Shown here: piece after piece, positions 37,163 to 46,002 of the stretch
Layout: the number at the start of each line of letters is the position of its first letter
Position numbering within the stretch: the stretch's first letter is position 1
Source of the DNA: Bathymodiolus brooksi
Taxonomy: Eukaryota; Mollusca; Bivalvia; Mytilida; Modiolidae
DNA length: 64,000 nt
Direction: 5' to 3'
Assembly (NCBI GenBank): GCA_963680875.1
Contig: OY804586.1
Location: 52,300,203-52,364,202 of the forward strand
Notes under the pieces: model-generated
What the model saw: the letters and a program-made list of their open reading frames with translations, nothing else
Databases searched by the model: none
What the model was told of the DNA's origin: nothing
Made by a program: the position numbers and the translations under genes

Positions 37163-37443
37163 TTAAGGTGGTACCATACACTTCAGGTAAAATTTGATAT
37201 GCTCGTTTAATTTTCTTATTTTTTTGGCAGTGTGTTTGAATATATCCACTGTAATAAATATCAAAATTTTAGCAAATTCCAACCAACAGACTCAGAGCTA
37301 TAAATTCACTAGCCACATAGCAGCTTTTCTCTCTGTGGTTTTGATCACCGAGATGCTTGAAATCTGCATACAAACATCATATGATCAAAACGTTCAACTG
37401 ATTTTAAAGAGTTATCTCCCTGTAGTGTATGGCACCCCCTTAA
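37163..37443 (-). mobile_element. TTAA-flanked MITE, piggyBac-like, copy 2
   Basis: Reverse-oriented relative of 1274-1556: TTAAGGTGGTACC at the left, GGCACCCCCTTAA at the right, TTAA at both outer ends, 281 bp. It occupies most of the first part of the intron between exons 7 and 8. Confidence 0.75.
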
Positions 37444-37660
37444 GCAGCAATAGTCAACAATTGTACCAATATCAACAAAAGAACTACCTCTTCTCATCTC
37501 AAATTATTGAATACAAAAAAGACTATGACATATGTCTATAGACATCCATGTGATGGCTTGGGACAGGCACACAAATGTGGCAGGGTTAAACATTTTTAAT
37601 GGGATCCTAAACCTCTTGATAATGGATTTCCAATGGCAATACAGATATTCACAATTACAA
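37443..37660 (-). repeat. Interspersed repeat 'gggatcc / accaatatcaacaaa'
   Basis: Contains 'accaatatcaacaaaagaac', 'tgatggcttgggacaggc', 'aaatgtggcagggttaaac' and 'gggatcc'. It is the same family as 9330-9515 and lies directly against the preceding MITE. Confidence 0.6.
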
Positions 37661-37740
37661 AAACTTTCTATAGTATGGTTTTCTATAGATTTCCATGTCA
37701 CAAGATGATCAATAGGTAATGATTCATATATTTTATTTTT

Positions 37741-38040
37741 TAGAAATAAAGAAAGGGACATTACCCATGCATATATATCGTTTTCCCTTTCAGAAATAAA
37801 GAAAGGGACATTACCCATGCATATATATCGTTTTCTCTTTTAGAAATAAAGAAAGGGGCATAGCCCATGCTTATAGATCTTTTTCTCTTTTAGAAATAAA
37901 TAAAGGGGCATTACTCATGTTTATATATCTTTTTCCATGAGAGAAATAAAGAAAGGGACATAACCCATGTTTATATATCTTTTTCCCTTTCAGAAATAAA
38001 GAAAAGGACATAACCATTGCTTATATATATATATTGTATC
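37741..38040 (+). repeat. Six 50-bp decoy copies of the exon 8 acceptor
   Basis: Each unit is 24 nt matching the start of exon 8 (AAATAAAGAAAGGGACATTA, then CCCA) plus ~26 nt of intron end (ATATATATCGTTTTCCCTTT, then CAG or TAG). Exon-start positions are 37744, 37794, 37844, 37894, 37944 and 37994. The next, at 38055, is the true exon after a slightly longer 61-bp interval. The trinucleotides before the decoy starts are TAG, CAG, TAG, TAG, GAG and CAG. Reading a decoy as exon reaches TAA within one unit. Confidence 0.93.
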
Positions 38041-38054
38041 CTTTTCACTTTCAG

Positions 38055-38252
38055 AAATAAAGAAAGGGACATTACCCAAGCCTAAAATAATGAGTGCTTT
38101 TTCTGGAGAAAACTATATACAGATAACATGGAAGCCTCCAGATTATGCCCCCATCATACGAGGATACATCTTAGGATATGGGATTCAACAACCTGGGGAA
38201 TATCAGGAGATGCTGCCTTTCAGTGAAACAAAATTTAAAATATTGAAATTAG
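38055..38252 (+). CDS. DCC/neogenin-like receptor, exon 8 (first two thirds of FN3-d)
   Basis: A 198-nt exon, phase 1 to phase 1, between CACTTTCAG and AAATTAG|GTAAAC. It encodes 66 residues: EIKKGTLPKPKIMSAFSGEN, then YIQITWKPPD with the core Trp, and IIRGYILGYGIQQPGEYQE. The RGYILGYG segment is the hallmark of the fourth DCC/neogenin FN3 domain, as in exon 3, which has exactly the same length. FN3-d therefore looks like a second copy of FN3-b rather than a normal sixth domain. The first 24 nt were copied into six upstream decoys. Confidence 0.92.
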
Positions 38253-38329
38253 GTAAACATAAATAGTTAAAAAGGATTCAATTTGCATTTCAAAGTGTAC
38301 TATTTGTTATTTTTTTATACTTATTTTAT

Positions 38330-38740
38330 CGCTAGAAATTTTGTACCATTATGTTGTATAGAAGTTTCTGATAATTTGAGAGAATGAGTGTGCATATAAT
38401 ATTTGTATTTTATTTCTTCTGGCACTTAATGCCACTTTCAACAATATTTCAGTAATATTGTGGCGGTTCTATAGAAACTTTATGTCATATCTCATTAAGA
38501 AGTTTTAGAGAATTTAACAAGAGTAAACACAAATATATATTTGTATTGTTCCTTTTATTTTAGTACTCAAAGCTGTACCTCATTAAAAAGTTTGGAGAAT
38601 TTTCCAAATGATAGAATGAGTAATTTTTTTATTATTTCAGCACCAGAAACTTTGTACCATATCTCATTAAGAAGTTTTGAAGAATTTAACAAGAGTGAAA
38701 GAACGAGTGTATCATTTGTATTTTTTCCATTTTTTTTTAG
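38330..38740 (+). repeat. Four diverged decoy copies of the exon 9 start
   Basis: Copies begin near 38335 and 38470 (both diverged), 38564 (after TTTTATTTTAG) and 38641 (after TTATTTCAG). The true exon is at 38741, so the last interval is exactly 100 bp. The 38641 copy keeps CACCAGAAACTTTGTACCAT and about 60 nt of the exon but lacks the donor end. A SINE-B fragment (about 38430-38466) lies inside the array between the first two copies. The exon-derived part is longer here (~60 of 87 nt) than at exons 7 and 8. Confidence 0.88.
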
Positions 38741-38827
38741 CACCAGAAACTTTGTATCATATCTCGTTAAGAAGTTTTGGAGAATTTGGCGAAAGTGAAA
38801 GAGCATCTATATCTGTCTCTACTACAG
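38741..38827 (+). CDS. DCC/neogenin-like receptor, exon 9 (end of FN3-d)
   Basis: An 87-nt exon, phase 1 to phase 1, between a T-run ending TTTTTAG and ACTACAG|GTAAAA. It encodes PETLYHISLRSFGEFGESER and then ASISVSTT, the F-G strands of an FN3 domain, with Tyr at the tyrosine corner and ISLRSFGEFGES matching the ISLKAFNNAGEG pattern of the family. It is the counterpart of exon 4 (84 nt). It is the last exon I can support on the + strand: a donor is present, so the protein continues, but the next exon was not found. Confidence 0.9.
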
Positions 38828-38862
38828 GTAAAAATAATTTTCTGTTAGAGCATATACATAAC

Positions 38863-39212
38863 TGCATCAATGGTGTAATGGTTAGCATGCTCACCTTAAA
38901 TACAGTAAATCATGGGTTTGAGCCTCGGTTTGGGTCAAACCCAAGACTATAAAATTGGTGTTTGTTGCTTTTCTGCTAAGCATGCAGCATTCAGGAGTAT
39001 TGGAGCTAAGAATGGTTAATTCAGAAATGGGATAGTGTATCCATGTGGACAACATGTCTACGTGCTGACGCTATAAAAAAGCCATCTAAAAATGTTGGTC
39101 TAGAACAAAGCAGAAATCATCATCATCTGATTGAAATGTGAATTGTGCTCACCATTATATCGCTGAAAAATGGCTCATTTGGCATTAAGCAGCAATCACT
39201 CACAAAATATGT
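38863..39212 (+). repeat. SINE family A, full-length copy
   Basis: The tRNA-like head has an A-box TGGTGTAATGG and a B-box-like GGGTTTGAGCC. The body contains 'caaacccaagactataaaat' and 'tctgctaagcatgcagcatt', and the 3' end 'ggcattaagcagcaatcact'. It begins 35 bp after the donor of exon 9. Confidence 0.85.
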
Positions 39213-39271
39213 ATTCCAAGCCAAATTTTAACTTCCATTGTGTTTTTGTCATGAAGTAATATCATATCTAT

Positions 39272-39453
39272 AAGGGATGATTTTTGTCAGTTATTTAACT
39301 GATTTCAGTTATTTTCTTCTGAAAATAGTTTTCCGAAAGTTGCTGGACATGGTCAGAACAGGTAAAAAATGACCATTTTGAAAGGGGATGTAGATGGTTT
39401 CAGCTAATTTTTCATTGATTTCAGTTATTTTATTTTCTAACCTGGATCATCCC
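39272..39453. mobile_element. Short TIR element 'agggatgat', copy 2
   Basis: Same order of blocks as 10222-10402: 'gtcagttatttaactgattt', 'gaaaggggatgtagatgg' and the end 'ggatcatccct', complementary to the start 'agggatgat'. It is followed by a short direct repeat 'gtaatctctcaccatttgtt' at about 39456 and 39490. Confidence 0.65.
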
Positions 39454-39595
39454 TGTAATCTCTCACCATTTGTTGACTATCACACTCCTGTAATCTCTCA
39501 CCATTTGTTGACCATCACACTCCTGTTCCCACCTAATGTGGTATGGTTTCTAGACATGTACTGAAGACCGTGGGTTTCCACCTGTCAGTTGGTTA

Positions 39596-39893
39596 TACAG
39601 TAAAACTTGCCTAAACCGAACCCCCTTTGGACTGAAGAATTTGTTCAGTTTAGACAGGGGTTTGGTTTACACAGGTTCAAATTACATTTGATTTAGTAGA
39701 TGGGACTGTAAAGTCTGTCTGGTTTAGGCAGGTTTTCGGTTTACTCAGGGTTTAGTAGATGGGACTGTAAAGTCTGTCTGGTTTAGGCAGGTTTTTGGTT
39801 TACTCAGGGTTTAGTAGATGGGACTGTAAAGTCTGTCTGGTTTAGGCAGGTTTTCGGTTTACTCAGGGTTCGGTTTAGACAGGTTTCACTGTA
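39596..39893. mobile_element. TIR element 'tacagtaaaacttg' with 59-bp internal repeats
   Basis: The ends TACAGTAAAACTTGCCTAAA and GGTTTAGACAGGTTTCACTG (then TA) are inverted. Three copies of a 59-bp unit starting TTTAGTAGATGGGACTGTAA lie at 39692, 39751 and 39810. It is non-coding. A related copy is seen in part at 40030-40145, after three 18-bp copies of 'aataccaatatacataa'. Confidence 0.75.
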
Positions 39894-40195
39894 TATGCCT
39901 GGGTATTACTGATCCAATAAGCCTAAGTAGTGAAAATAAAACTGAATAAAATACTGAAATTAACGATAAATACCAATATACATAAATACCAATATACATA
40001 AATACCAATATACGTAATAGAGAGTTGTACAGTTTATACAGGTTAAGTTGGCAAAGATTTCCTACATCAGGACTTTATTTAAAGTTTGGTTTATATAGGA
40101 TTTCGATTTATTCAGGGTTCGGTTATGTCAGGTTTTATTGTACATGTACTAATAAAAATCCACGTGCACAACAATAGGCATAAATAATAAAGGGG

Positions 40196-40300
40196 GGAGG
40201 GGTGTAGTTATCATGATGCTATGGTTGTTGGATTTATAACCACCTGTGCAATCAGTGCCTATCACCACTAAAGTTGTACGTTCAAAGTCCGCTCAACAAT
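40196..40300 (+). repeat. SINE family B, 5' head fragment
   Basis: Contains 'gatgctatggttgttggat', 'cagtgcctatcaccactaaa' and a degenerate B box; the body is missing. It is preceded by a G-rich stretch. Confidence 0.6.
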
Positions 40301-40576
40301 ATCAGAGAAATATACAAAAATAATTACATTACTTCCGTTTTTCATTGAAATGTTACAATATGATTGGTTATGAAGTGGTCACATGATTATAAAAGATATG
40401 TTTCACATCCCAATGAAACTCAAATCCGAACTTGTACGTGCTTCCATGACGACGTCAGATGTAAACAATCAATGGCATAGTAATTTCCAACAGCAAATAA
40501 TCTAACACAAATCAAATTCACAACGAAAAATTCAACTATATTAAATTTTGGTGTGATTTAAATATAGTTATAATAA

Positions 40577-40724
40577 TTGAATGCATTCTTTTGTAGTTTC
40601 ATTGGGGTATGAAAGCGTTGATCGAACTACATTTTCAACATGAAGCACTACCGTGTTTCAATGAAAATGTACTTCTGTCAATGCTTTCATACCCCAATGA
40701 AACTTCAAAAGAATGCATTCAATT
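40577..40724. repeat. Foldback element with ~60-bp arms
   Basis: The left arm starts ATTGAATGCATTCTTTTGTA and then GTTTCATTGGGGTATGAAAG. The right arm is the complement, CTTTCATACCCCAATGAAAC, then AAAAGAATGCATTCAAT. A related single arm is present at 63234-63290 and related sequence at 40405. Confidence 0.8.
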
Positions 40725-41047
40725 CTTAAATGAGGGAGAACCATGATAACCAGAAAAATGAGAATTCCTCAGCTGATCATTTTTGAAGGAGTTATTGCCC
40801 TTTTTATTTTATCGTGAAGTTAGTAATCACAGCTCCTTCTACATTTTAAAGAAGAAGTACTAATTATCTTTCCAACAAGAAATAATTTTGGGAGAGATGT
40901 ACATCTATCCGTAATTTGGCCATTTTTCCTTTTATCTCGACGAATGATGTTTTGATTATCAACGAACTGATTCTGATACTGAAAATTATCGGTCAGTGTG
41001 ACATCAAACAGGCTACAATGTTACTGTTAAAAAAAGTAATGTCCGAT

Positions 41048-41133
41048 TTGAAGGTCTCGATAGACATTATCACTAGTATCGCAGGTCCCGGCCTCACTGC
41101 GATACTTGTGATAATGTCTGTCTCAACCTTCAA
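41048..41133. repeat. Short hairpin, ~37-bp arms, 10-nt loop
   Basis: The left arm TTGAAGGTCTCGATAGACAT continues into TATCACTAGTATCGCAG. The right arm CTGCGATACTTGTGATAATG continues into TCTGTCTCAACCTTCAA. The loop is GTCCCGGCCT or close to it. A 102-codon open frame across this hairpin (40916-41224) is probably not a gene. Confidence 0.75.
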
Positions 41134-41390
41134 AATAGATGTTTTTTCTATATGTATGTTTTTGTGTCAAAAACTAACCTTTAGTTATTTGTATTTTCAG
41201 CTTAAAAGTCGAGAGATGGCATAAACTTAAGATATTTTGCCTAGCTACATTTTGTTGTCAGAATGAAGATCAGTTTATTGTTTGTTTTTTCAATAGAAAG
41301 AAAAATGTATTTGATATTTGTTGCATATATAAGTTAAAAATAGATTTTGTTTTACCCGTATTGTTATTCTTGACCTATTGTAACTGAACC

Positions 41391-41734
41391 GCATTGGTGG
41401 TGTAATGGTTAGCATGCTTGTCTCGAGTGTGGTAGATAGTGGGTTCAAGCCCAGATCGGGTCAAACCCATGACTATAAAATTGTGTATTTGTTGCTTCTC
41501 TGCTAAGCACGCAGCATTAAGGAGAAAGCATCAGGATAATGTGTCCTAGTGGGGTGACATGTCAATCCGCAGACTGTTGTTTCAGTGAGCTATAGCACTA
41601 TAAAAATCAAACTAAGCATGTTGGTCTAGTACAAAGCAGACCTCAACAATATCTCATGGAAAATTAACTTGTTCTTGCGATGATATAGCTGAAAAATTGC
41701 TGAATTGGTGTTAAACAACTATTACTCACTCACT
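41391..41734 (+). repeat. SINE family A, best-preserved copy
   Basis: An uninterrupted ~345-bp copy useful as reference. It has an A-box TGGTGTAATGG, a B-box GGGTTCAAGCC, 'cccatgactataaaattg', 'gcaggataatgtgtcctag'-like and 'gactgttgtttcagtgagc' segments, 'ggtgttaaacaactattact' and a CACTCAC end. Confidence 0.85.
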
Positions 41735-42035
41735 ATATTGGAACTGGAAATGTTAGTAATGTTTTCTAAACAACAGACCACATGCACATTTCTGACTTGT
41801 TTCTAATATTGTACGTTTTTATAATAATTATTTCCCTTTACTGCTGAGGAAAGGGCTAGGAACATTATTATTGACCTACGTGTATATGCATAACTGGAAA
41901 TGCTGGTATTGTTTTCTAAACATAGACCATTTGCAGATTTCTGACTTGATTTTTAAAATTTATGTATTTTTTACATATTTTTGCAGGAGTTATTTTCCCT
42001 TTATTACTGGGAAAAGGGTACCTTTTCATAGTTTA
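41735..42035 (+). repeat. About 150-bp tandem duplication
   Basis: Two copies are marked by GGAAATGTTAGTAATGTTTT at 41746 and GGAAATGCTGGTATTGTTTT at 41896, each followed by 'tctaaaca', 'gatttctgacttg'-like and 'ttccctttactgct'-like segments. No function is evident. Confidence 0.7.
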
Positions 42036-42309
42036 AGGAAAATAAAAAGTATTTTTCCCATATTCTGTACAAATTTTGTGAATTTTTTATTTACTATAAG
42101 ATTATATTCAAATTATTTCTCAGACCGCCACGATATAACTGAAATATTGTCATTCCACACCATAATCCTAGCAAAAAATATTTCTCCGTTCCATTGCGCT
42201 TGCCATTTTACATGCTGTAAGGGAAATAACTCTTACAAAAAAAAAGATTTATAATTTTAGTCAAATCAGGAATGTTCAAAATGGTCTGTTTCTTCTCATC
42301 ACTGATTTA

Positions 42310-42580
42310 GACAATATATATTGGGGGCCATCATGGTTGTGATCGTATGGTAGTTGGATTTATAACTATCTATGTAATGGGTGCCTATCACCACTAACGT
42401 GAGTTCGAATGTCGATCACGCTAGGTGTACTCAATACAACGTTAAGTAATAAAGTTTGTCAATGACTTGCGGCAAGTCTGTGGTTTTCTCCGGGTATTCC
42501 GGTTTCCTCCACCAAGAAAACTGACCGCCACGATATAGCTGAAATAATGTTGAAAGTGGCGTTAAACATCATAGCCTTAA
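42310..42580 (+). repeat. SINE family B, full-length reference copy
   Basis: The tRNA-like head ('gatcgtatggtagttggatt') is followed by 'gggtgcctatcaccactaac', the B-box GAGTTCGAATG, 'aataaagtttgtcaatgact', 'gtggttttctccgggtattc', 'accgccacgatatagctgaa' and the tail 'gttaaacatcatagcc'. A tail-only fragment lies just upstream at 42122-42172. Confidence 0.85.
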
Positions 42581-42699
42581 CCTTAACTTTATATGTCTAC
42601 ATTTTGCACAATTTCTTATAGAAATTTATCTACATAAATCTGCTATAGAATAAAAAAATAGAACAATTAAAATAAAATTCCTATGTTAGGGGACAGTCC

Positions 42700-42960
42700 A
42701 CAAAATAAGTATTCAGATCAAGATGGGAAGGGTTGGGATCCTAATCAAATGGTTTAACCCTGCCACATTTCTGTGCCTGTCTGAAGCCAAGACCTGGATT
42801 TCAAATGCCATTATGTTGTGATCTTTTTTGCTGTCAATGGTTCAAGGTGAGAGATGGTTGTTTGTTTGTTTTGTTGATATTGGTGGAATTGTTGGCCATC
42901 ACTGTAAAATTTTTTTTAATGGTCGGACAAAGTATTTAGATATTACATATCCCTGAAATC
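42700..42960 (+). repeat. Interspersed repeat 'gggatcc', + orientation
   Basis: Contains 'gggatcctaatcaaatggtt', 'aaccctgccacatttctgtg' and 'ttgttgatattggtggaatt', the complement of the blocks seen at 9330 and 37443. Confidence 0.6.
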
Positions 42961-42974
42961 AGTTACTTTTGAAA

Positions 42975-43400
42975 GGAGTACGAAAAGTTTGAAGATACCG
43001 AAAGGGTAACCAAAGGCCGTAAATCGAAGAAAGGCAGACAATACAATGACCAAAAGTAAAAATGACAAACAATGATCTACAAAACACTACAGAGAAAACT
43101 AAAGTTTCGTAACACAAACCCCACTACAAACAGGGGAGTGAACTCAGGTGCTTTGCAAGGGTAAGTGGTTCCTGCTTTACTAGTGGCAATCAGTCCTGTA
43201 ACTCTTGTTACAAACCAGGTCATAAGAAAAGTTTGCAGATACCAAAGGGTTAATCAGAAGCCGTAAGTCAAAGAAGGACACGCAATACATTGGCCAAAAG
43301 AAAAAGGACAATAGGACCAAACATCGATCTACTTTACGCTACACAGAAAACTCAAGATTGAGTAACAGGAAGATAAGATATGAATGAGGAAAAGGACCAG
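42975..43400 (-). mobile_element. Two tandem orphan Penelope-like 3' ends
   Basis: Two consecutive copies of the segment also present at 13020. The first runs from ~42975 ('gataccgaaagggtaaccaa') to 'aaaccaggtcataag' at ~43220. The second restarts with 'gataccaaagggttaatcag' at ~43236. Head-to-tail arrangement of truncated copies is common for Penelope-like elements. Confidence 0.65.
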
Positions 43401-43793
43401 ATTGTGATTACAACAAACAGAATGTATATCCGGTAAACGTCTGCTCCATGCTTTTGCACCCCTCATGAAGTCCTACATGTAATATGATATACAAAAAAAA
43501 GCTTTTAACTATTCAATCAGCATTCTGTCAGTTTATAGGAATATTGTTTTATATTGCAATGTAAAAAAGTCCAAAGAAAATGGTGAAAATTTTACAGAAA
43601 AAACTGTCTTTTCAATAGTTTTCAAGTGTCATCTTTTTCTTGTGCATGCTATAAACTTTGTGCTTAATATGAATCGGGGGGAGGGGGGGGGGGGGGGGGT
43701 ACCAAGAGAAGAATAAAGCAAATAATTATGATTTGTGTACCTTTATTGTACAGTAAATGTAATAACTACAGAATAAATAATTTAAAAAAATTC

Positions 43794-44195
43794 CACATCA
43801 GTGATGTAATGGTTAGCATACTCACATACATGTGAAACTTCCGATGGGAGCATTTTTCTCCCGATTTTGAGGGTCCCTCCCGTGCAGTAGATTGTGAGTT
43901 TGAGCCCCGGGTCAGGTGAAAACAAAGATTGTATAATTAGTATTTGATGCTTCTCTGCTGAGCACAGAATTGAGGAGTAAGAGCAAAGACAAGTTTGCTC
44001 AAATTCAAGATGCATTTAATGTTTCCTAGGGAAGCGACATGTCTATCCATGTACGGTTGATTCAATGAGCAAACACTATAAAAATCCAACTAAAGATGTT
44101 GGCTAGTTCAAAGCTGACATCATCATCATATCATTGAATCATAACTTGTTCTCTCAAAGATAGAGGTTAAAAATAGCTCTTTTGGTATTAAACAA
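43794..44195 (+). repeat. SINE family A copy with a small palindromic insertion
   Basis: The head 'cagtgatgtaatggttagca' is interrupted after ~30 bp by ~55 bp containing 'ccgatgggagcatttttctc', 'ccgattttgagggtccctcc'. The B-box GAGTTTGAGCC and the body of the family follow. A poly-G run (43677-43699) precedes it. Confidence 0.7.
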
Positions 44196-44392
44196 TATAT
44201 TTAATTTGATTTGAATATTTCAATCTGATTGGCTAATCCGCCTGGAGAAAATTTTGGTTATACTCGATAACCTGGGTTGGTATTGTGACGTCACCAACGT
44301 GTTCATCCGCCAACGACAAATTCAAATAGTCACATGAAATAATCGTAATTAAAATCGAGGAATCATTAAATTTTGTTGTGAAAATTAAATTA

Positions 44393-44548
44393 TAAGGAAT
44401 ATTTGAAATTGTTGAACAGGTTATACTTGCATAACCTAGTTTGGGTCAGTTTACATTTTTCATAAACCGCTTCGTGGTTTATTAAGTGTAAACAGACCCA
44501 AACCAGGTTATATCGTATAACCTGTTCAACAATTTCAAATAGTCCTTA
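44393..44548. repeat. Long hairpin with ~75-bp arms and almost no loop
   Basis: The left arm contains ATTTGAAATTGTTGAACAGG, TTATACTTGCATAACC and GTTTACATTTTTCATAAACC. The right arm complements it: GGTTTATTAAGTGTAAACAG, GGTTATATCGTATAACCTG and TTCAACAATTTCAAAT. The centre is GCTTCGTGG, so the element folds into a near-continuous hairpin. Confidence 0.85.
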
Positions 44549-44590
44549 AATAATTGTTCACTAAATAAGAATAACCATTAGTGGTTGTGG

Positions 44591-44840
44591 TCATATTAAA
44601 TATTGTGTAGGAATGAAATGAGCTATTGAAATGGTGGCCATATTGGATGTTGTGTAGGAATTATAAAAGCTAATGAAGTGGTGACCATATTAGAAGTTGT
44701 GTAGGAATGAAATGAAGTGGTGGCCATATTGGATGTTGTGTAGGAATTAGATGAGCTAATGAAGTGGTGGCCATATTAGAAGTTGTGTAGGAATGAAATG
44801 AAGTAGTGGCCATATTGGATGTTGTGTATGAATGAAATAA
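44591..44840 (+). repeat. 39/47-bp alternating tandem repeat
   Basis: Six copies of a unit centred on 'ggccatattggatgttgtgt', at 44591, 44639, 44685, 44724, 44771 and 44810. The last intervals alternate 39 and 47 bp, giving an 86-bp dimer. Confidence 0.75.
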
Positions 44841-45134
44841 TTGGTTATAGACCATTATTATAAGGATAAAAAAATCACAATATTGGATAAGTAGATTCAT
44901 ACTTAAAGCAGGAGAAGCTTACCATTCTGTAGCACCTGGTATACTATCTTTTGTGGGAATTTGTGTCAGCAAGTTTTGCGGGTGTTTGTGTCTTCAAGGC
45001 ATTCTTTCGTTTACTTTTGTGTTTGTACATTTTCGTATCTGTAGTGTCCCGTTGCTTAAAAAAGCTCTGCTATGTATTTAGTTTTACCCATGTCCATATG
45101 TATGTTGCATCTTCGGGTCATGGGAGTTACTGTG

Positions 45135-45290
45135 GTTAACGTTACTTTCAACAATATTTCAGTCATATCCTGGCAATCAGTTTTATTGGTGGAGGAAACA
45201 TGGAGAAAACCACCAAACTGAGCTGCACGTCACTGACAAACTTTATCACATAAAGTTGCATCGAGTACACCTCACCATGTGCTGGATTCT
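45135..45290 (-). repeat. SINE family B copy, head missing
   Basis: Blocks 'ttcaacaatatttcagtcat', 'ggtggaggaaacatggagaa', 'gacaaactttatcacataaa' and 'gagtacacctcaccatgtgc' are present in reverse orientation. Confidence 0.65.
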
Positions 45291-45489
45291 GCACCTTTGG
45301 TTTCTGCTCATTAAATTTTGTATCCCTTAAGTAAATCATTTGTAATGTATACTCAATGTCAGATACCATAAAACAAGGAACCAAGTTTGAGTAATGACTT
45401 TACCAATTTTCGTTCTGGAGTTTAAGATGGAAGCAGGGGCATCTGTGGCCTATGTACACATTCTTCCAGTTTTTTATGTCTTACATAGT

Positions 45490-45846
45490 GATTGAGTGAG
45501 TGATTGTTGTTTTAACGCCAACTCAGCAATTTTTCAGCTATATCATGGCGAGAAAGTTAACTTTCAATGAGACGATGATGAAGTCTGATTTATACTAGAC
45601 CAACACACTTAGTTGGATTTTTATAGAGCTAACTCACTGAAACAACATTCAGTAAATAAACATGTCGCCCCACTCTGACAAATTATCCTGATTTGGAACC
45701 AACCAGTTTTTGCTCTTTCTCCTTAATGCTGTGTGATTAGCGGAGAAGCAACAAATACAAATTTCATTATCTTTGGTTTGACCGATCAGGTTAGAATCCA
45801 TATCTACTGCACTTGAGGCGAGCACGCTAACCATAACACCACCGAC
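45490..45846 (-). repeat. SINE family A, full-length reverse copy
   Basis: Starts with the 3' end ('gattgagtgagtgattgttg') and runs to the head 'gcgagcacgctaaccataac', 'accaccgacatgg'. The length matches the copy at 41391. Confidence 0.8.
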
Positions 45847-46002
45847 ATGGTTATATTACTTATATACTATAAACAATCAACACAGAATCAAATAAAAATA
45901 TATCCAACTTTATTAATAAATAAACTTCATTTTATTGATAATAATTGCTTGCAGGTCGAACTTTAATTAATTACAAAATAAACAAGATATGATTATAATC
46001 TA

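Noticed and set aside
40916..41224. 102-codon open frame
   Set aside because: It spans the hairpin at 41048-41133, has no similarity I recognise and shows no splice or codon signal.
41280..41340. Possible + strand exon after TTTTTTCAATAG
   Set aside because: The open stretch is short, has no usable donor and no similarity to the receptor.
41391..41480. tRNA gene (A and B boxes present)
   Set aside because: The same head occurs at the start of many ~345-bp SINE copies and no clean cloverleaf could be drawn, so it is a SINE promoter.
44670..44900. - strand open frame with repeated HSYTTSNMATT peptide
   Set aside because: It is a by-product of the 39/47-bp tandem repeat.
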